DNA from: Campanula takesimana
Taxonomy: Eukaryota; Streptophyta; Magnoliopsida; Asterales; Campanulaceae
Direction: 5' to 3'
Length of the DNA stretch: 64,000 nucleotides
NCBI GenBank assembly: GCA_026119855.1
Contig: JAOWBW010000484.1
Span: 248,001 to 312,000, forward strand
Positions 9,176-20,247 of this stretch are shown here, one piece after another. The position numbers and the translations under genes were made by a program. The first letter of the stretch is position 1; every line of letters starts with the position of its first letter. The notes under the pieces are model-generated. The model was given only the letters and a program-made list of their open reading frames with translations. It did no database searches and was not told where the DNA came from.

Positions 9176-11903
9176 TGTCACGACCCGAAAACTAGGCTCT
9201 ATTTTATTAGTAATAAATAATTATTATTTATTTAATTGCTTATTTATTTATTTAGATTATTATTTATTTAAATATTTATGTGTGCACTTTATGTGTCATA
9301 ATAAATTATGTCTAGCATTTGATTGGTCTTTTGTGCTAGTGTAGAGTTTTGGGGTCTTAATTGTTAGTAGGGAGTGTAAGTATTTGTGTATAGTGTAGAG
9401 GAGGGGCCTGAGTGTAAGTTTTTGGAAATAAATCCCCTACACCCTCTCCTCTCCCTCATTCCCAACTCATCTCTCTCTTTCACTCCATCTCCCTCTCTCT
9501 TCCATTGCCAAAGATTGGGTAAGTTCCCTCTCACTTCTCTCTACATTTCCATCATCTTCCTCTTTTATTTCTCATTTCTTAAAACATGAATCATGTTTAG
9601 ATCGTCGATAGGATCGTAGGAAGCCAAGATATTTCGAGTTCCGTCACCTTTGAGAAAATCCGGGTAAGTTACTTTTCCCCCATTTTGATGCTAAAATGTT
9701 CATATCATGTTTATATGATGTTTGAGTTGTTATATTTGAAGTTTGGTTGAGTTTGGATTTTATTTGGAATTTATTTTGAGTTTTGGTCAAAAATGGTGAT
9801 TTTAGGAATGTTGGGTTTGAATCTTGATCTTGGTTGATGAATGGTATTATTTGAGTCCCCATTATAGTTATAAGTTGTTTTGGGTTCATCTTTATGCTTG
9901 GTGGAAGGTTTATTATGTTTGATTTTGGTTGTAAAATGAAATGGGTAAGAAAAAATGGTAGAAACCCAATTTTTGGCCGGATTTCGTCCCTCCGGGCAAG
10001 GAGGCGCGCGCACCATGTTTTGGGAGGCGCGCGCACCCCTTTCTGCTTCGAAAATCGCAGCTTTCTGACCTTAGGAGGCGCGCGCATCACTTTTTAGGAG
10101 GCGCTCGCATCCCCCCTTTTTCCAGTTTGTCCGTTTTTCGTTCGATCTTCCGGAGGCCATAACTTTCTCATCCGGACTCCGTTTTAGGCGTGTAAACTAT
10201 CGTTTCGAAGCTCTCTTCGAGTAATACAAGATGGTATAGGTTGTTCAGTTAAGTTATAAGTCTTATACTTCGGGATTTTATTGGGTGTTTGGGCATCTTA
10301 TGATGTGTGGTGGTTGTTCCAATCGAATTGGTTTTCGGTAAGACTTGGTCTAGGTTTTAGGCGATGTCCCATAGTACCTAGAGGGTTGTTGTTGAACACC
10401 AAAGTGTAGGGTTTAGTCCGGTCGTGATCATGTTCTAAAGATTAACCTTTTTTATTCGTTTGGGGTTTTGGGATTGGTTCGTTAAGGACGAAGGTAAAGC
10501 GTGTATTGGCAATTGGGTACTTACGGTTTGATTAACCTTAAAGTGTATTCATTCTGATTCCTAATTTGGAATTCCAGGTGTGATGAGATGGTTGAGTTCA
10601 TAGTCCTAGTACATCTTTATGAGTAAACGTTTAGGATAATTTTGGGTTATAGTCGTTGTACTATATGTGAGTGACCGTTTGGGTTGTGTTCTTTATGATT
10701 AACTCGTGGGTATCATCTCTGGAATGTATCTGGTATGGTTCCTCTTTATGAAATTGCTGTATTATAATAATCATTGTTGTTGTGCTCTTTATGAGAAATT
10801 CCATCTATCGTTGTTGTGCTTTTCATGAGAAACTCTGTTATCGTTGTTGTTAAACTCTTCATGAGTAACCGTTGCATGTTTATGGTGATTAATTGGTATG
10901 GTTCCCTACTTCGGAACCCTAAGTTGTTTAATTAAGCTAGTATTTATTACTTAGCATTTATCTGAAAGTCCAGCTGGTTATTTGTGTATCGAGTCAGGCA
11001 ATGGATAATGCTATAATGGCACGAGCCAAGTCCAGTATAGCATCGCCATTGGTCCTTCTGTCCTCATCCAGATTGGCCTTGTTGGGATGAGCTAGCTCCG
11101 TTGTGGGTATTCTAGCTAATCGTTTTGGAGCATGACTTTGTGGCATGGCTCCCGCCCCTTGTGGCACTTTATTATTGTTATTGGTTCCGGTACCGGGTTT
11201 CTCTTCAGCTTTTATGCTACTATAAAGATGAATTGTTTGATTGATGGGTTGATTGGTCGTTTCTGACCGGGGTTTCTCTTCGGCTTTTATGCTACTGTGA
11301 AGATATGGATTGGTTGATTGTTGAAGCTGCGCAGCGATCCTTTATTTGGATGTACCGGTTTGGAAACCTTGGCTAATATCCTTTGTTATGTGTTTACTTT
11401 CCGCTGCTATCTGTTGACTGTTAATTGTTCCATGCTATGTGACATTTATCCTTGTTTATTGCTTATTGCATTATAGCATGTCATGTAGTTGCATTAGTAA
11501 CTTACTGAGATTTTATCTCACCCCGTTTATTTCCATCTTTGTTTTTCCTTAACCCCCCCCCCAGGAGGAAAAGGATTAGGATTCGCGGATCGAGGAGGAC
11601 GTCGCGAGGATTGAGATTTTGGGGCAGGTTGTTATGGTTCGGTTTACATTATTTAAATGTATAACCTTTTGGGGATAGTTTTACCATTATTGACGTCATT
11701 AAGAATTGTATATTTTATTCTTTTTGGTATAAGCTGTGGAGCTTATGTTAGATGCACTTTGTTGATTTTAACTTGGATTTGTAAAACCTTGTGTTATCAC
11801 CTTTTGGTATTAAACGAAATTTTTAACTTCGGTATTTCATAGTTTTGGTTCTAAGTCGACGTCCAGCTCGCGATCTCGGGCCGCGGGGTTCGGGGTCGCG
11901 ACA
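9176..11903 (+). repeat. A 5' LTR
   Basis: A 2728-bp LTR with the same boundaries as 14847-17599. It contains a CT-rich leader-like tract at about 9428-9510, two GGGTAAGTT words that look like splice donors (about 9518 and 9661) and four CpG boxes at 10000-10108. Small ORFs recurring in both LTRs (for example at 11657 and 17353) have no family match and are not called. Confidence 0.95.
10000..10108 (+). promoter_or_regulatory. Four CpG-rich boxes in A LTR
   Basis: GGAGGCGCGCGCA occurs at 10000 and 10074, with close copies at 10024 and 10097 (GGAGGCGCTCGCA). They form two pairs with 23-24 bp between partners. All four are kept in the 3' LTR (15694-15801). The position relative to the transcription start is not known. 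Confidence 0.5.
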
Positions 11904-11905
11904 GT

Positions 11906-11917
11906 TGGTATCAGAGC
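11906..11917 (+). other. Primer-binding site of A (tRNA-iMet)
   Basis: TGGTATCAGAGC, complementary to the 3' end of plant initiator tRNA-Met, begins 2 nt after the 5' LTR end. Confidence 0.92.
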
Positions 11918-12023
11918 CATGGTTTGGCTCTAAGTATAAGTCTAGGTGGATTGGTATGACCTAGGTGGGTAGTAGTGTGCGGAGTGATTAACGGTTGATG
12001 TTTTATGCAGGTAATTGTTCTCA

Positions 12024-13070
12024 ATGTCTGGAAGAGGAATCAGAGGAGGTACTAGTGGGGCACAGAATCAGAATGATACAAGGGAAGAAGCACGTGCAAT
12101 GTTTCAGGGCATGTTTGAGGCGGCCATGAAGGCCATACATGATCAAGGTCCGAGGGTAGAACAAACACCACCACCCCGCTATGGATTGGAACAATTTCTG
12201 AAATGGAAACCGGTTGAGTTCAATGGGGAACCCGATGTAAGGAAGGCCGAGCTATGGATTGAGTCGATGGAGAAAATTTATGATGTCTTTGGTTGCACCG
12301 ATGAAGACAAGGTCCGGTTTGCGGCTTATAAACTTGTGGGTGCCGCCGAGTATTGGTGGAAGGGTGTTAAAGCGAGTTGGGATGATACTCACACAGTGTA
12401 TGCATGGGAGTTGTTTGTGCGAAAGTTCAATGAGCATTTCATTCCGGTAGTGGATCAAAACCGAAAGGAGATCGAGCTACTCAACTTGGAGCAAGGTTTG
12501 TTGTCTATAGCCCAGTACTCGGCTAAGTTCACAGAATTAGCCCGGTATTGTGACTATCTTGTGAGGACCGAAGAACAGAAGGCTTTGAGATTCATCCGGG
12601 GTTTGAAGACATCCATCCGTACTCAGCTTATAGCCCAGAGGATTGTGACATTTCAGGATGCGGTAGATCGGGCATACTTGATCGAGCAAGATATTGGGGA
12701 GCATAAGAGGAAGACCGATGTTGCAAATACGGGTAAACAAGTAAGCCATGCTAAATCTCAATCACATCACCGTTCAGATAGCCGAGGTAATTTGGGAGCA
12801 CCATCTCAGTTTAAAGAACAAACCGCGCTAGGGAATTCGGGTACTACTCCGGGGAAACAAGGGAAACAAGGTAGGTGGCTTTGCACTTACTGTCAGAGAG
12901 AAGGCCATTTGGAGGATAAGTGTTGGAAGAAGCAAGGAAAATGTATCAATTGTGGTCAACTGGGTCACTTCATAAAGGATTGTCCGAGGTTTAAAGTTCA
13001 ATCATCAGGATCAGGAACCAGTACTTCACCGGGTCAGAAGAGGGATGCTTCGGGGAACCCTAAGGTATAG
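12024..13070 (+). CDS. gag: Gag polyprotein of element A
   Basis: The frame is open for 348 codons from ATG 12024 (MSGRGIRGG); an in-frame TTG at 12015 is upstream but ATG is preferred. The core at about residues 50-200 is a gypsy capsid domain (FLKWKPVEFNG, AAYKLVGAAEYWW, RKFNEHFIP, LNLEQGLLSIAQYSAKFTEL, RFIRGLKTSIRTQL). A basic linker follows, then two zinc knuckles, CTYCQREGHLEDKC and CINCGQLGHFIKDC. The product would form virus-like particles and bind RNA. The TAG after NPKV is followed in frame by GRVIAIN, the usual gag-protease linker of gypsy polyproteins, so the stop marks where pol was lost. The frame is intact, so particles might be made and supplied to relatives such as F. Confidence 0.93.
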   Translation: MSGRGIRGGTSGAQNQNDTREEARAMFQGMFEAAMKAIHDQGPRVEQTPPPRYGLEQFLKWKPVEFNGEPDVRKAELWIESMEKIYDVFGCTDEDKVRFAAYKLVGAAEYWWKGVKASWDDTHTVYAWELFVRKFNEHFIPVVDQNRKEIELLNLEQGLLSIAQYSAKFTELARYCDYLVRTEEQKALRFIRGLKTSIRTQLIAQRIVTFQDAVDRAYLIEQDIGEHKRKTDVANTGKQVSHAKSQSHHRSDSRGNLGAPSQFKEQTALGNSGTTPGKQGKQGRWLCTYCQREGHLEDKCWKKQGKCINCGQLGHFIKDCPRFKVQSSGSGTSTSPGQKRDASGNPKV

Positions 13071-14846
13071 GGCAGAGTAATTGCGATCAATCATCACTCA
13101 CCAGGTAACAGATAAATTTCAAGAGGTATTATTTTGCGTCGTGAGAGCGAGCGCGTGCATTTTAGGATCATCGTATCTATGTGTTTCTGTGCATTAGTTG
13201 CATTTATTACTTCTGAGTCTTTGACTTATGTGTTGTAGGTGTCTACTCCTATGGAGGAGTTTAGGGTATCTGATGAAGTCTTATGTGCTTATGATGTGCT
13301 TAAGTATGGTTATGTCTCACCTGCTAATTAGCCATGTTGCTATTACAAGATTTTGATGTTACTATTGCTTTAGTCTATTGTTGTAGAGGGATTGATATAT
13401 TCTCCATTCCTAATTTCTTAAAACTGTTTGAGACCGTTCCTGGGTAGAGTTATACCTATCTTTCCTTAATTGAAATCCGAGTATTTAGTTTCGGTGAATT
13501 GTTGGGCGTATTTATCGTTTGTGAAAATTTCTATTTTGTTTCTGAATAGTACCTAGTAATTGGGGAGAACCTTGGGTTAAATTGAGTTGTTATAGTACAA
13601 GGTTGTAGTGCTAATATTTAAATCAATGTCCTTATGGCATCGGTTGGGTTATAAGAGTTGAGGATTTAAATTGAGGATTTCTGGATAGGAGATTTTGTTT
13701 ACTTGTAGTGCATCTCCGTGAGTACATCGGGATTGATTAGTATGGAGGGATGCGTGAATTGTTATGGGATATGAGTATATTATGGAAGTTATAATCATCA
13801 ATAGTGGTGAGCGCGTTAAGTTTGAAAGGACTAAGCACATTTCGGGAGAGTAATAAATTGCGACCTATATCAAAGGCATTTTGAGTTTTAGTTAAAGGGG
13901 TGTCCTATGGTCCTAAATCTTGTCTTGGTGGCATTTCTTATTTTGGATTACAAATAAGTGAAGAAAGTTGAGTATAAATACTCGGGCATATTAAAGAATA
14001 CTATGATTTGGTATTGGGTCAGTTGGAATGTGACTAGCTAATTGGTTTATTATGATGGTAGTACCATTGAGCTTATATATCATTAAGTCAATAAATGTAT
14101 GCGTGAGAGCCTAACTGGGGTTAGCTATTGAATTTAGAGTTCGTTGATTTCCTTTGGGATATGAGCACGGATTATGACTTAAATGGGAGTTAGAGAAAAT
14201 CTTTTGAAGATGAAATTTGGGTCTTTTTGCGGACTATTGAGTATATTAAATGGTTTAGGCTTCAAGACCAGATTAATGAAGGGATGAGAGTATAACATAG
14301 ATTTAAGTGGACACTGTGTACGAGAAATTTTGGGGTTTGTATGGTGCTATTTATTTAAGGTGTTAACTCAAAGTGAAGACAATATAATGGTAACCCATAG
14401 AGATATAGCCATTTCGATGAATATTGTGGAAATAGAAATTTCTTTAGCCTTTTTATATTTTAAAGGCTAATTAGGCTCGGGATGGTGATGTTTTGAATTT
14501 CTGGGGAATACTACTAAGTATGCGATTTACAAAAGGAAACACCTTTGCAGTGTAATTAAGGTTGTGAATAAGGTGAGCTTGGGATATCTCGAGAGTTATG
14601 TTTGGGAGCAATTGGGATTCTCCAATTTTGATTATGGATTCTAATTAGTAGTGAAGGTTATGATTGAAGGAAGTTATGTGAGAGAGGTCGTGGTATTGCG
14701 AATATTATTTAGGGTTACTACGTGGTGGATTAGAAGGGACAATTGAGGAATTTGAGAAATGGCGGAACTATCGTATCCGTAGCTATTGGGTCTTTCGGGT
14801 AAGTCTCGTTAAAATTCGGGTCAAATTTTCTTTAAGGGGGAGTGAA
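13071..14846 (+). other. Non-coding 3' internal region of A, with PPT
   Basis: About 1.8 kb without coding capacity after gag. Parts are readable in element F in the same sense: the AATTAAGGTTGTGAATAAG block (14550-14575) and a later CGGAACTA...TATTGG...TTCGGGTAAGT block (14764-14805) correspond to F at about 48115-48075 and 47886-47826 on the minus strand. The region ends with the polypurine tract TTTAAGGGGGAG (14831-14842), 4 bp before the LTR. Conservation between two non-autonomous families suggests packaging or dimerisation signals (inference). Confidence 0.7.
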
Positions 14847-17599
14847 TGTCACGACCCGAAAACTAGGCTCTATTTTATTAGTAATAAATAATTAACCTTC
14901 CCGCCGGAAACTTCATTTATTTAATTATGCTTATTTATTTATTTAGATTATTATTTATTTAAATATTTATGTGTGCACTTTATGTGTCATAATAAATTAT
15001 GTCTAGCATTTTGATTGGTCTTTTGTGCTAGTGTAGAGTTTTGGGGTCTTAATTGTTAGTAGGGAGTGTAAGTATTTGTGTATAGTGTAGAGGAGGGGCC
15101 TGAGTGTAAGTTTTTGGAAATAAATCCCCCTACACCCTCTCCTCTCCCTCATTCCCAACTCATCTCTCTCTTTCACTCCATCTCCCTCTCTCTTCCATTG
15201 CCAAAGATTGGGTAAGTTCCCTCTCACTTCTCTCTACATTTCCATCATCTTCCTCTCTTTATTTCTCATTTCTTAAAACATGAATCATGTTTAGATCGTC
15301 GATAGGATCGTAGGAAGCCAAGATATTTCGAGTTCCGTCACCTTTGAGAAAATCCGGGTAAGTTACTTTTCCCCCATTTTGATGCTAAAATGTTCATATC
15401 ATGTTTATATGATGTTTGAGTTGTTATATTTGAAGTTTGGTTGAGTTTGGATTTTATTTGGAATTTATTTTGAGTTTTGGTCAAAAATGGTGATTTTAGG
15501 AATGTTGGGTTTGAATCTTGATCTTGGTTGATGAATGGTATTATTTGAGTCCCCATTATAGTTATAAGTTGTTTTGGGTTCATCTTTATGCTTGGTGGAA
15601 GGTTTATTATGTTTGATTTTGGTTGTAAAATGAAATGGGTAAGAAAAAATGGTAGAAACCCAATTTTTGGCCGGATTTCGTCCCTCCGGGCAAGGAGGCG
15701 CGCGCACCATGTTTTGGGAGGCGCGCGCACCCCTTTCTGCTTCGAAATCGCAGCTTTCTGACCTTAGGAGGCGCGCGCATCACTTTTTAGGAGGCGCTCG
15801 CATCCCCCCTTTTTCCAGTTTGTCCGTTTTTCGTTCGATCTTCCGGAGGCCATAACTTTCTCATCCGGACTCCGTTTTAGGCGTGTAAACTATCGTTTCG
15901 AAGCTCTCTTCGAGTACTACAAGATGGTATAGGTTGTTCAGTTAAGTTATAAGTCTTATACTTCGGGATTTTATTGGGTGTTTGGGCATCTTATGATGTG
16001 TGGTGGTTGTTCCAATCGAATTGGTTTTCGAGTAAGACTTGGTCTAGGTTTTAGGCGATGTCCCATAGTACCTAGAGGGTTTTTTGTTGAACACCAAAGT
16101 GTAGGGTTTAGTCCGGTCGTGATCATGTTCTAAAGATTAACCTTTTTTATTCGTTTGGGGTTTTGGGATTGGTTCGTTAAGGACGAAGGTAAAGCGTGTA
16201 TTGGCAATTGGGTACTTACGGTTTGATTAACCTTAAAGTGTATTCATTCTGATTCCTACTTTGGATTTCCAGGTGTGATGAGATGGTTGAGTTCATAGTC
16301 CTAGTACATCTTTATGAGTAAACGTTTAGGATAATTTTGGGTTATAGTCGTTGTACTATATGTGAGTGACCGTTTGGGTTGTGTTCTTTATGATTAACTC
16401 GTGGGTATCATCTCTGGAATGTATCTGGTATGGTTCCTCTTTATGAAATTGCTGTATTATAATAATCATTGTTGTTGTGCTCTTTATGAGAAATTCCATC
16501 TATCGTTGTTGTGCTTTTCATGAGAAACTCTGTTATCGTTGTTGTTAAACTCTTCATGAGTAACCGTTGCATGTTTATGGTGATTAATTGGTATGGTTCC
16601 CTACTTCGGAACCCTAAGTTGTTTAATTAAGCTAGTATTTATTACTTAGCATTTATCTGAAAGTCCAGCTGGTTATTTGTGTATCGAGTCAGGCAATGGA
16701 TAATGCTATAATGGCACGAGCCAAGTCCAGTATAGCATCGCCCATTGGTCCTTCTGTCCTCATCCAGATTGGCCTTGGTTGGGATGAGCTAGCTCCGTTG
16801 TGGGTATTCTAGCTAATCGTTTTGGAGCATGACTTTGTGGCATGGCTCCCGCCCCTTGTGGCACTTTATTATTGTTATTGGTTCCGGTACCGGGTTTCTC
16901 TTCAGCTTTTATGCTACTATGAAGATGAATTGTTTGATTGATGGGTTGATTGGTCGTTTCTAACCGGGGTTTCTCTTCGGCTTTTATGCTACTGTGAAGA
17001 TATGGATTGGTTGATTGTTGAAGCTGCGCAGCGATCCTTTAGTTGGATGTACCGGTTTGGAAACCTTGGCTAATATCCTTTGTTATGTGTTTACTTTCCG
17101 CTGCTATCTGTTGACTGTTAATTGTTCCATGCTATGTGACATTTATCCTTGTTTATTGCTTATTGCATTATAGCATGTCATGTAGTTGCATTAGTAACTT
17201 ACTGAGATTTTATCTCACCCCGTTTATTTCCATCTTTGTTTTTCCTTAACCCCCCCCCAGGAGGAAAAGGATTAGGATTCGCGGATCGAGGAGGACGTCG
17301 CGAGGATTGAGATTTTGGGGCAGGTTGTTATGGTTCGGTTTACATTATTTAAATGTATAACCTTTTGGGGATAGTTTTACCATTATTGACGTCATTAAGA
17401 ATTGTATATTTTATTCTTTTTGGTATAAGCTGTGGAGCTTATGTTAGATGCACTTTGTTGATTTTAACTTGGATTTGTAAAACCTTGTGTTATCACCTTT
17501 TGGTATTAAACGAAATTTTTAACTTCGGTATTTCATAGTTTTGGTTCTAAGTCGACGTCCAGCTCGCGATCTCGGGCCGCGGGGTTCGGGGTCGCGACA
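14847..17599 (+). repeat. A 3' LTR
   Basis: The 2753-bp LTR matches 9176-11903 apart from scattered substitutions and small indels. The clearest difference is AACCTTCCCGCCGGAAACTTC near 14893-14914, absent from the 5' copy. CpG boxes are at 15694, 15717, 15767 and 15790. Confidence 0.95.
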
Positions 17600-17604
17600 G
17601 AAAG

Positions 17605-18301
17605 AGTCAAGGTCGAGTGTAGCTTGAAACCTTCTAGGACGGGCCTCGACGGGTTTGGGGTTGGACTTGTGCGACTCGATAGTGAGCAATTTATAGGAGT
17701 AATGTGCATGTAGTGTGAGGTCTATCACGTGACAATTTTTTTTTTTTTTTTTTTGAAAAGAATAAAAAAACAAAAACACATAAGCACGTAAATTACAACT
17801 CCCGAATCACCCGTGTGACCGGTAAATAAACACAAAGTTAAACAGTCCAAGGGTTCAATTCTGTTCTGATGCAGACAACTGTGCCCACACCCCACTGTTC
17901 TGTTCAGTCACTGAAACCTGTCCTTGCCCTGGAAATTGGCCCAGAAGCGCGCGCCTCGGGCTGGTGTTGTGGGAAGCGCGCGCCTGGCGCATTGTATCTG
18001 GGAAGCGCCCGCTTCTGGGCTAACCTGTCAGATTATCAGAAACTTATGGACTCAGGGGATTGCCCTGGTCCTGATTGTGTGATGAAACCCCTGCAATGTT
18101 TGTTAGCACGAAATAATAAGAAGAATAGGAAGAACACATGGAAGGCGGGCGATTCTGGAATTTGACACGGGACGCGCGCGCTTTGGACCATGAAGGTCCG
18201 AGGCGCGCGCTTCCCACATCAATTTCCAGAATGCCCAGAAAAGTGAATTATGAACAGAAACACAAGTTTAACCCTCAAGCATTCTCCAGCGGAGTCGCCA
18301 C
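17605..18301 (-). other. B leader, part nearest the 5' LTR, with PBS and CpG boxes
   Basis: The leader of B resumes after A. It holds a T run (about 17734-17754) and six CpG-rich boxes: 17944, 17972, 18001, 18142, 18170 and 18200 (such as GAAGCGCGCGCC and GAGGCGCGCGC). On the minus strand TGGCGACTCCGCTGG (18300-18286) starts 1 nt inside the LTR and acts as the PBS; the tRNA is not identified. B thus carries the same kind of box in both LTR and leader. Plus-strand ORFs here are low-complexity and not called. Confidence 0.6.
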
Positions 18302-19549
18302 TGTAGATACCCCAGGGAACCACGGCTTGGCTAGAGCGGTGAATTAACCTAGGATGTCTAATTGATTTTAAGAGTCGCCACCCGCGTTTTTAGAGGAACG
18401 CGAGAAAAACTAAAGAAAGCCAATTTTTGTACGAAAACCAGAGATTCGGGAGAGAAGGGTTCGGGGGTTAGGTGATGGAGTGGGAAGTACTTAAACATCC
18501 ACTCCGCCCCGCTTACGCGGGTCTTGCTACTTTTGGTGTTCTAATGTTAAATGTCATTCAATAAAAAGTGCTAACAATTAAAGTGAAAAGAAAGGGTAAA
18601 ATAAAAGAGAAATAAAAGAGAATTGTTTTATTTATTAATTTATGCTAAAGATTACATGTAACAATTATACTAAACAATTACATTAATAAATGGATAGGAA
18701 ATTAAAGTAGAGATTGAAATGTAGGGAGATGACCTTGACCAACTTTAATGTAATAAAGTGGTCATTTGGTCATGTCCCATTTGGTGGGGATTGCATACAT
18801 CTAAAAAGACATCAATAAAATAGAAGAAGAAGTGTACCTTTAGAAAAGAGGACTTCAAACTTTGACTTGGAGTTGTTGTAGAGAAATTGTTGTAGAACAA
18901 TTTGTGTAGAGTCTTGTTACTAAGAACTCTTGTTGGGAGCATTTGTGTATAATGTAGTTTGTGAATCAAAGTTGGGGTCCTCTTCTAAGGTAGAAATGAG
19001 AGGTTTTTATAGGTAGAAAAGAGAGGGAAAGGTTGGAGGGAAAATGATCAATCCATGTGATATGGAATTGACCAATAGAAAATAAGATAAATAAAATAAT
19101 AAATGAAATAAATAAAAGAAAATCAAATAATAATAAAAAGAAATATTTTGTTTTTAAGAAATGGCTAGAATAATGGGATTGGAGGTTATAAAACTAGGGG
19201 GATGAATGTGGAGGTAAAAAGAGGCTCTTTTGTGATCAAGAAGAGATGTTGTAAATAAGAAAAGGGAGGGAAATAAGGTGCAATCCGTTACTGCCATAAT
19301 GGGAGGCGCGCGAGTCCCGCTTTAGGGGCGAGACGCGCGCGCAGCCCACAAACAGTATCGGAAGCGCCCGCGGGTGGAAAAGACAGAATGACAGAAATGA
19401 CTCTAAAGTTAATTCTGTTATGCAGTTTAGTCCAAAACTAACGAAATCAGTTAGGAACTTAACCGAAGTAGCAGAAATTAACAAAAATAAGTTAAATAAA
19501 AATACTATGTATGCAATCGGGGTGAGAGGTCCAAGGCGGGGTGTCTACA
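18302..19549 (-). repeat. B 5' LTR
   Basis: The 1248-bp partner of 2234-3487 carries the same TATAAAAA (19004-19011, minus) and CpG boxes (19301, 19328, 19359). A few substitutions and small indels separate the pair, so B is older than A but not ancient. Confidence 0.93.
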
Positions 19550-19966
19550 CCGGCACAAAACCTTAGGAGGTGTTTCTGAGCACCTACCACCCCTAAACGT
19601 TTGTATTGAGAGTTCTTGCCGTTACAATGAAAGCTATGGCGGAATACAGTAGAGAGTGCGTGAGTTGTGTGTTGGTGTGCCGCCTCTAGCTTTGTTTAAA
19701 TACAAAGAATTAATGAGATAACCCTAGCTAGCTTAACTAACTTCCTAAAAAGCCGGACATGATCTCCCCCTTGTGACCATATCTTGTTGCCGTTAAAAGA
19801 TAGTCTTCAAAAGGTCTTCATTTATCACATGTTTAATACATGTGATCTGCACAAAAGATTATTAATAACAGAGTAAATAAAAATAGTTTTATTCTACTTA
19901 CAGCGCCGTAGTTGTTAGGATGGTGCCATGCTTGAAGATGTCGTCATGTGAATTTTACCCATAACA
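19550..19966 (-). repeat. C 3' LTR, inner piece, with B's second TSD copy
   Basis: This continues C's left LTR after the duplicated ccggc (19550-19554) and ends ACCCATAACA. It matches 28792-29204 closely. On the minus strand this is the LTR start, TGTTATGGGTAAAATTC. Confidence 0.92.
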
Positions 19967-19982
19967 ATTGCCCCCAAACTTA
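19967..19982 (-). other. Polypurine tract of C
   Basis: AAGTTTGGGGGCAAT on the minus strand lies directly against the LTR. Element G has the same tract next to its LTR (62656-62670), supporting both boundaries. Confidence 0.8.
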
Positions 19983-20247
19983 CTTTTTACCATGGTCAAA
20001 AGATAAGTTTCCACACATTTCTACCAGGTTCATGAATTTCTCTGACGGTTGAGTTGACTAGCCGTGTAAGAGTAGAGTCCTAGGGTAATAAATAGTTCCC
20101 TAGTTTCTAGGCATTTTGGATAGTTAGGGTTAATAAAAACGCCCCTTCTTCTTTTTACTTCACAGCCTTCTATTTTCTCTCTCTACGGTGAAGAACTTGA
20201 GGTAAAAATTTCTTCTTCCTTTTCCTTCCTGCTCTCGATTTCTTACC

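Larger units (their letters stand above)
9176..17599 (+). mobile_element. Element A: TR-GAG-type non-autonomous gypsy element
   Basis: LTRs 9176-11903 and 14847-17599 begin TGTCACGACCCG, end GGTCGCGACA and are nearly identical. The TSD gaaag flanks them at 9171-9175 and 17600-17604. A tRNA-iMet PBS, one open gag frame, 1.8 kb of non-coding internal sequence and a PPT follow in order. There is no protease, RT, RNase H or integrase. This matches the published TR-GAG class (terminal repeats plus GAG). An uninterrupted gag, near-identical LTRs and a perfect TSD indicate a young insertion. Confidence 0.93.
2234..19549 (-). mobile_element. Element B: non-autonomous gypsy-type element, gag only
   Basis: Two LTRs of about 1.25 kb (2234-3487 and 18302-19549; TGTAGAT...GTCTACA on plus) are flanked by a perfect 5-bp TSD, ccggc at 2229-2233 and 19550-19554. 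It reads on the minus strand: a PPT-like GAGGGGCTC adjoins the left LTR and a PBS-like TGGCGACTCCGC adjoins the right LTR. Without element A, B is about 8.9 kb, holding a broken gag, no RT, RNase H or integrase, and a minisatellite near its 3' end. It inserted into C's LTR and was later hit by A. Confidence 0.9.

Noticed and set aside
10000..10108. CpG boxes as a host CpG island or gene promoter
   Set aside because: They are inside LTRs and leaders of elements and recur with them; no host gene follows.
11906..11930. TGGTATCAGAGC as a possible tRNA gene fragment
   Set aside because: It recurs only next to LTR ends (A, E, F and the small LTR), so it is a primer-binding site.
11657..17538. Identical 61-codon frames at 11657 and 17353 and other ORFs found twice
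   Set aside because: They lie in both LTRs of A and are duplicated with the LTR; hydrophobic chance frames without homologues. The same holds for frames in the LTRs of B, E and F.
9171..17604. A as a complete autonomous gypsy element
   Set aside because: No protease, RT, RNase H or integrase motif in any frame between 13071 and 14846.
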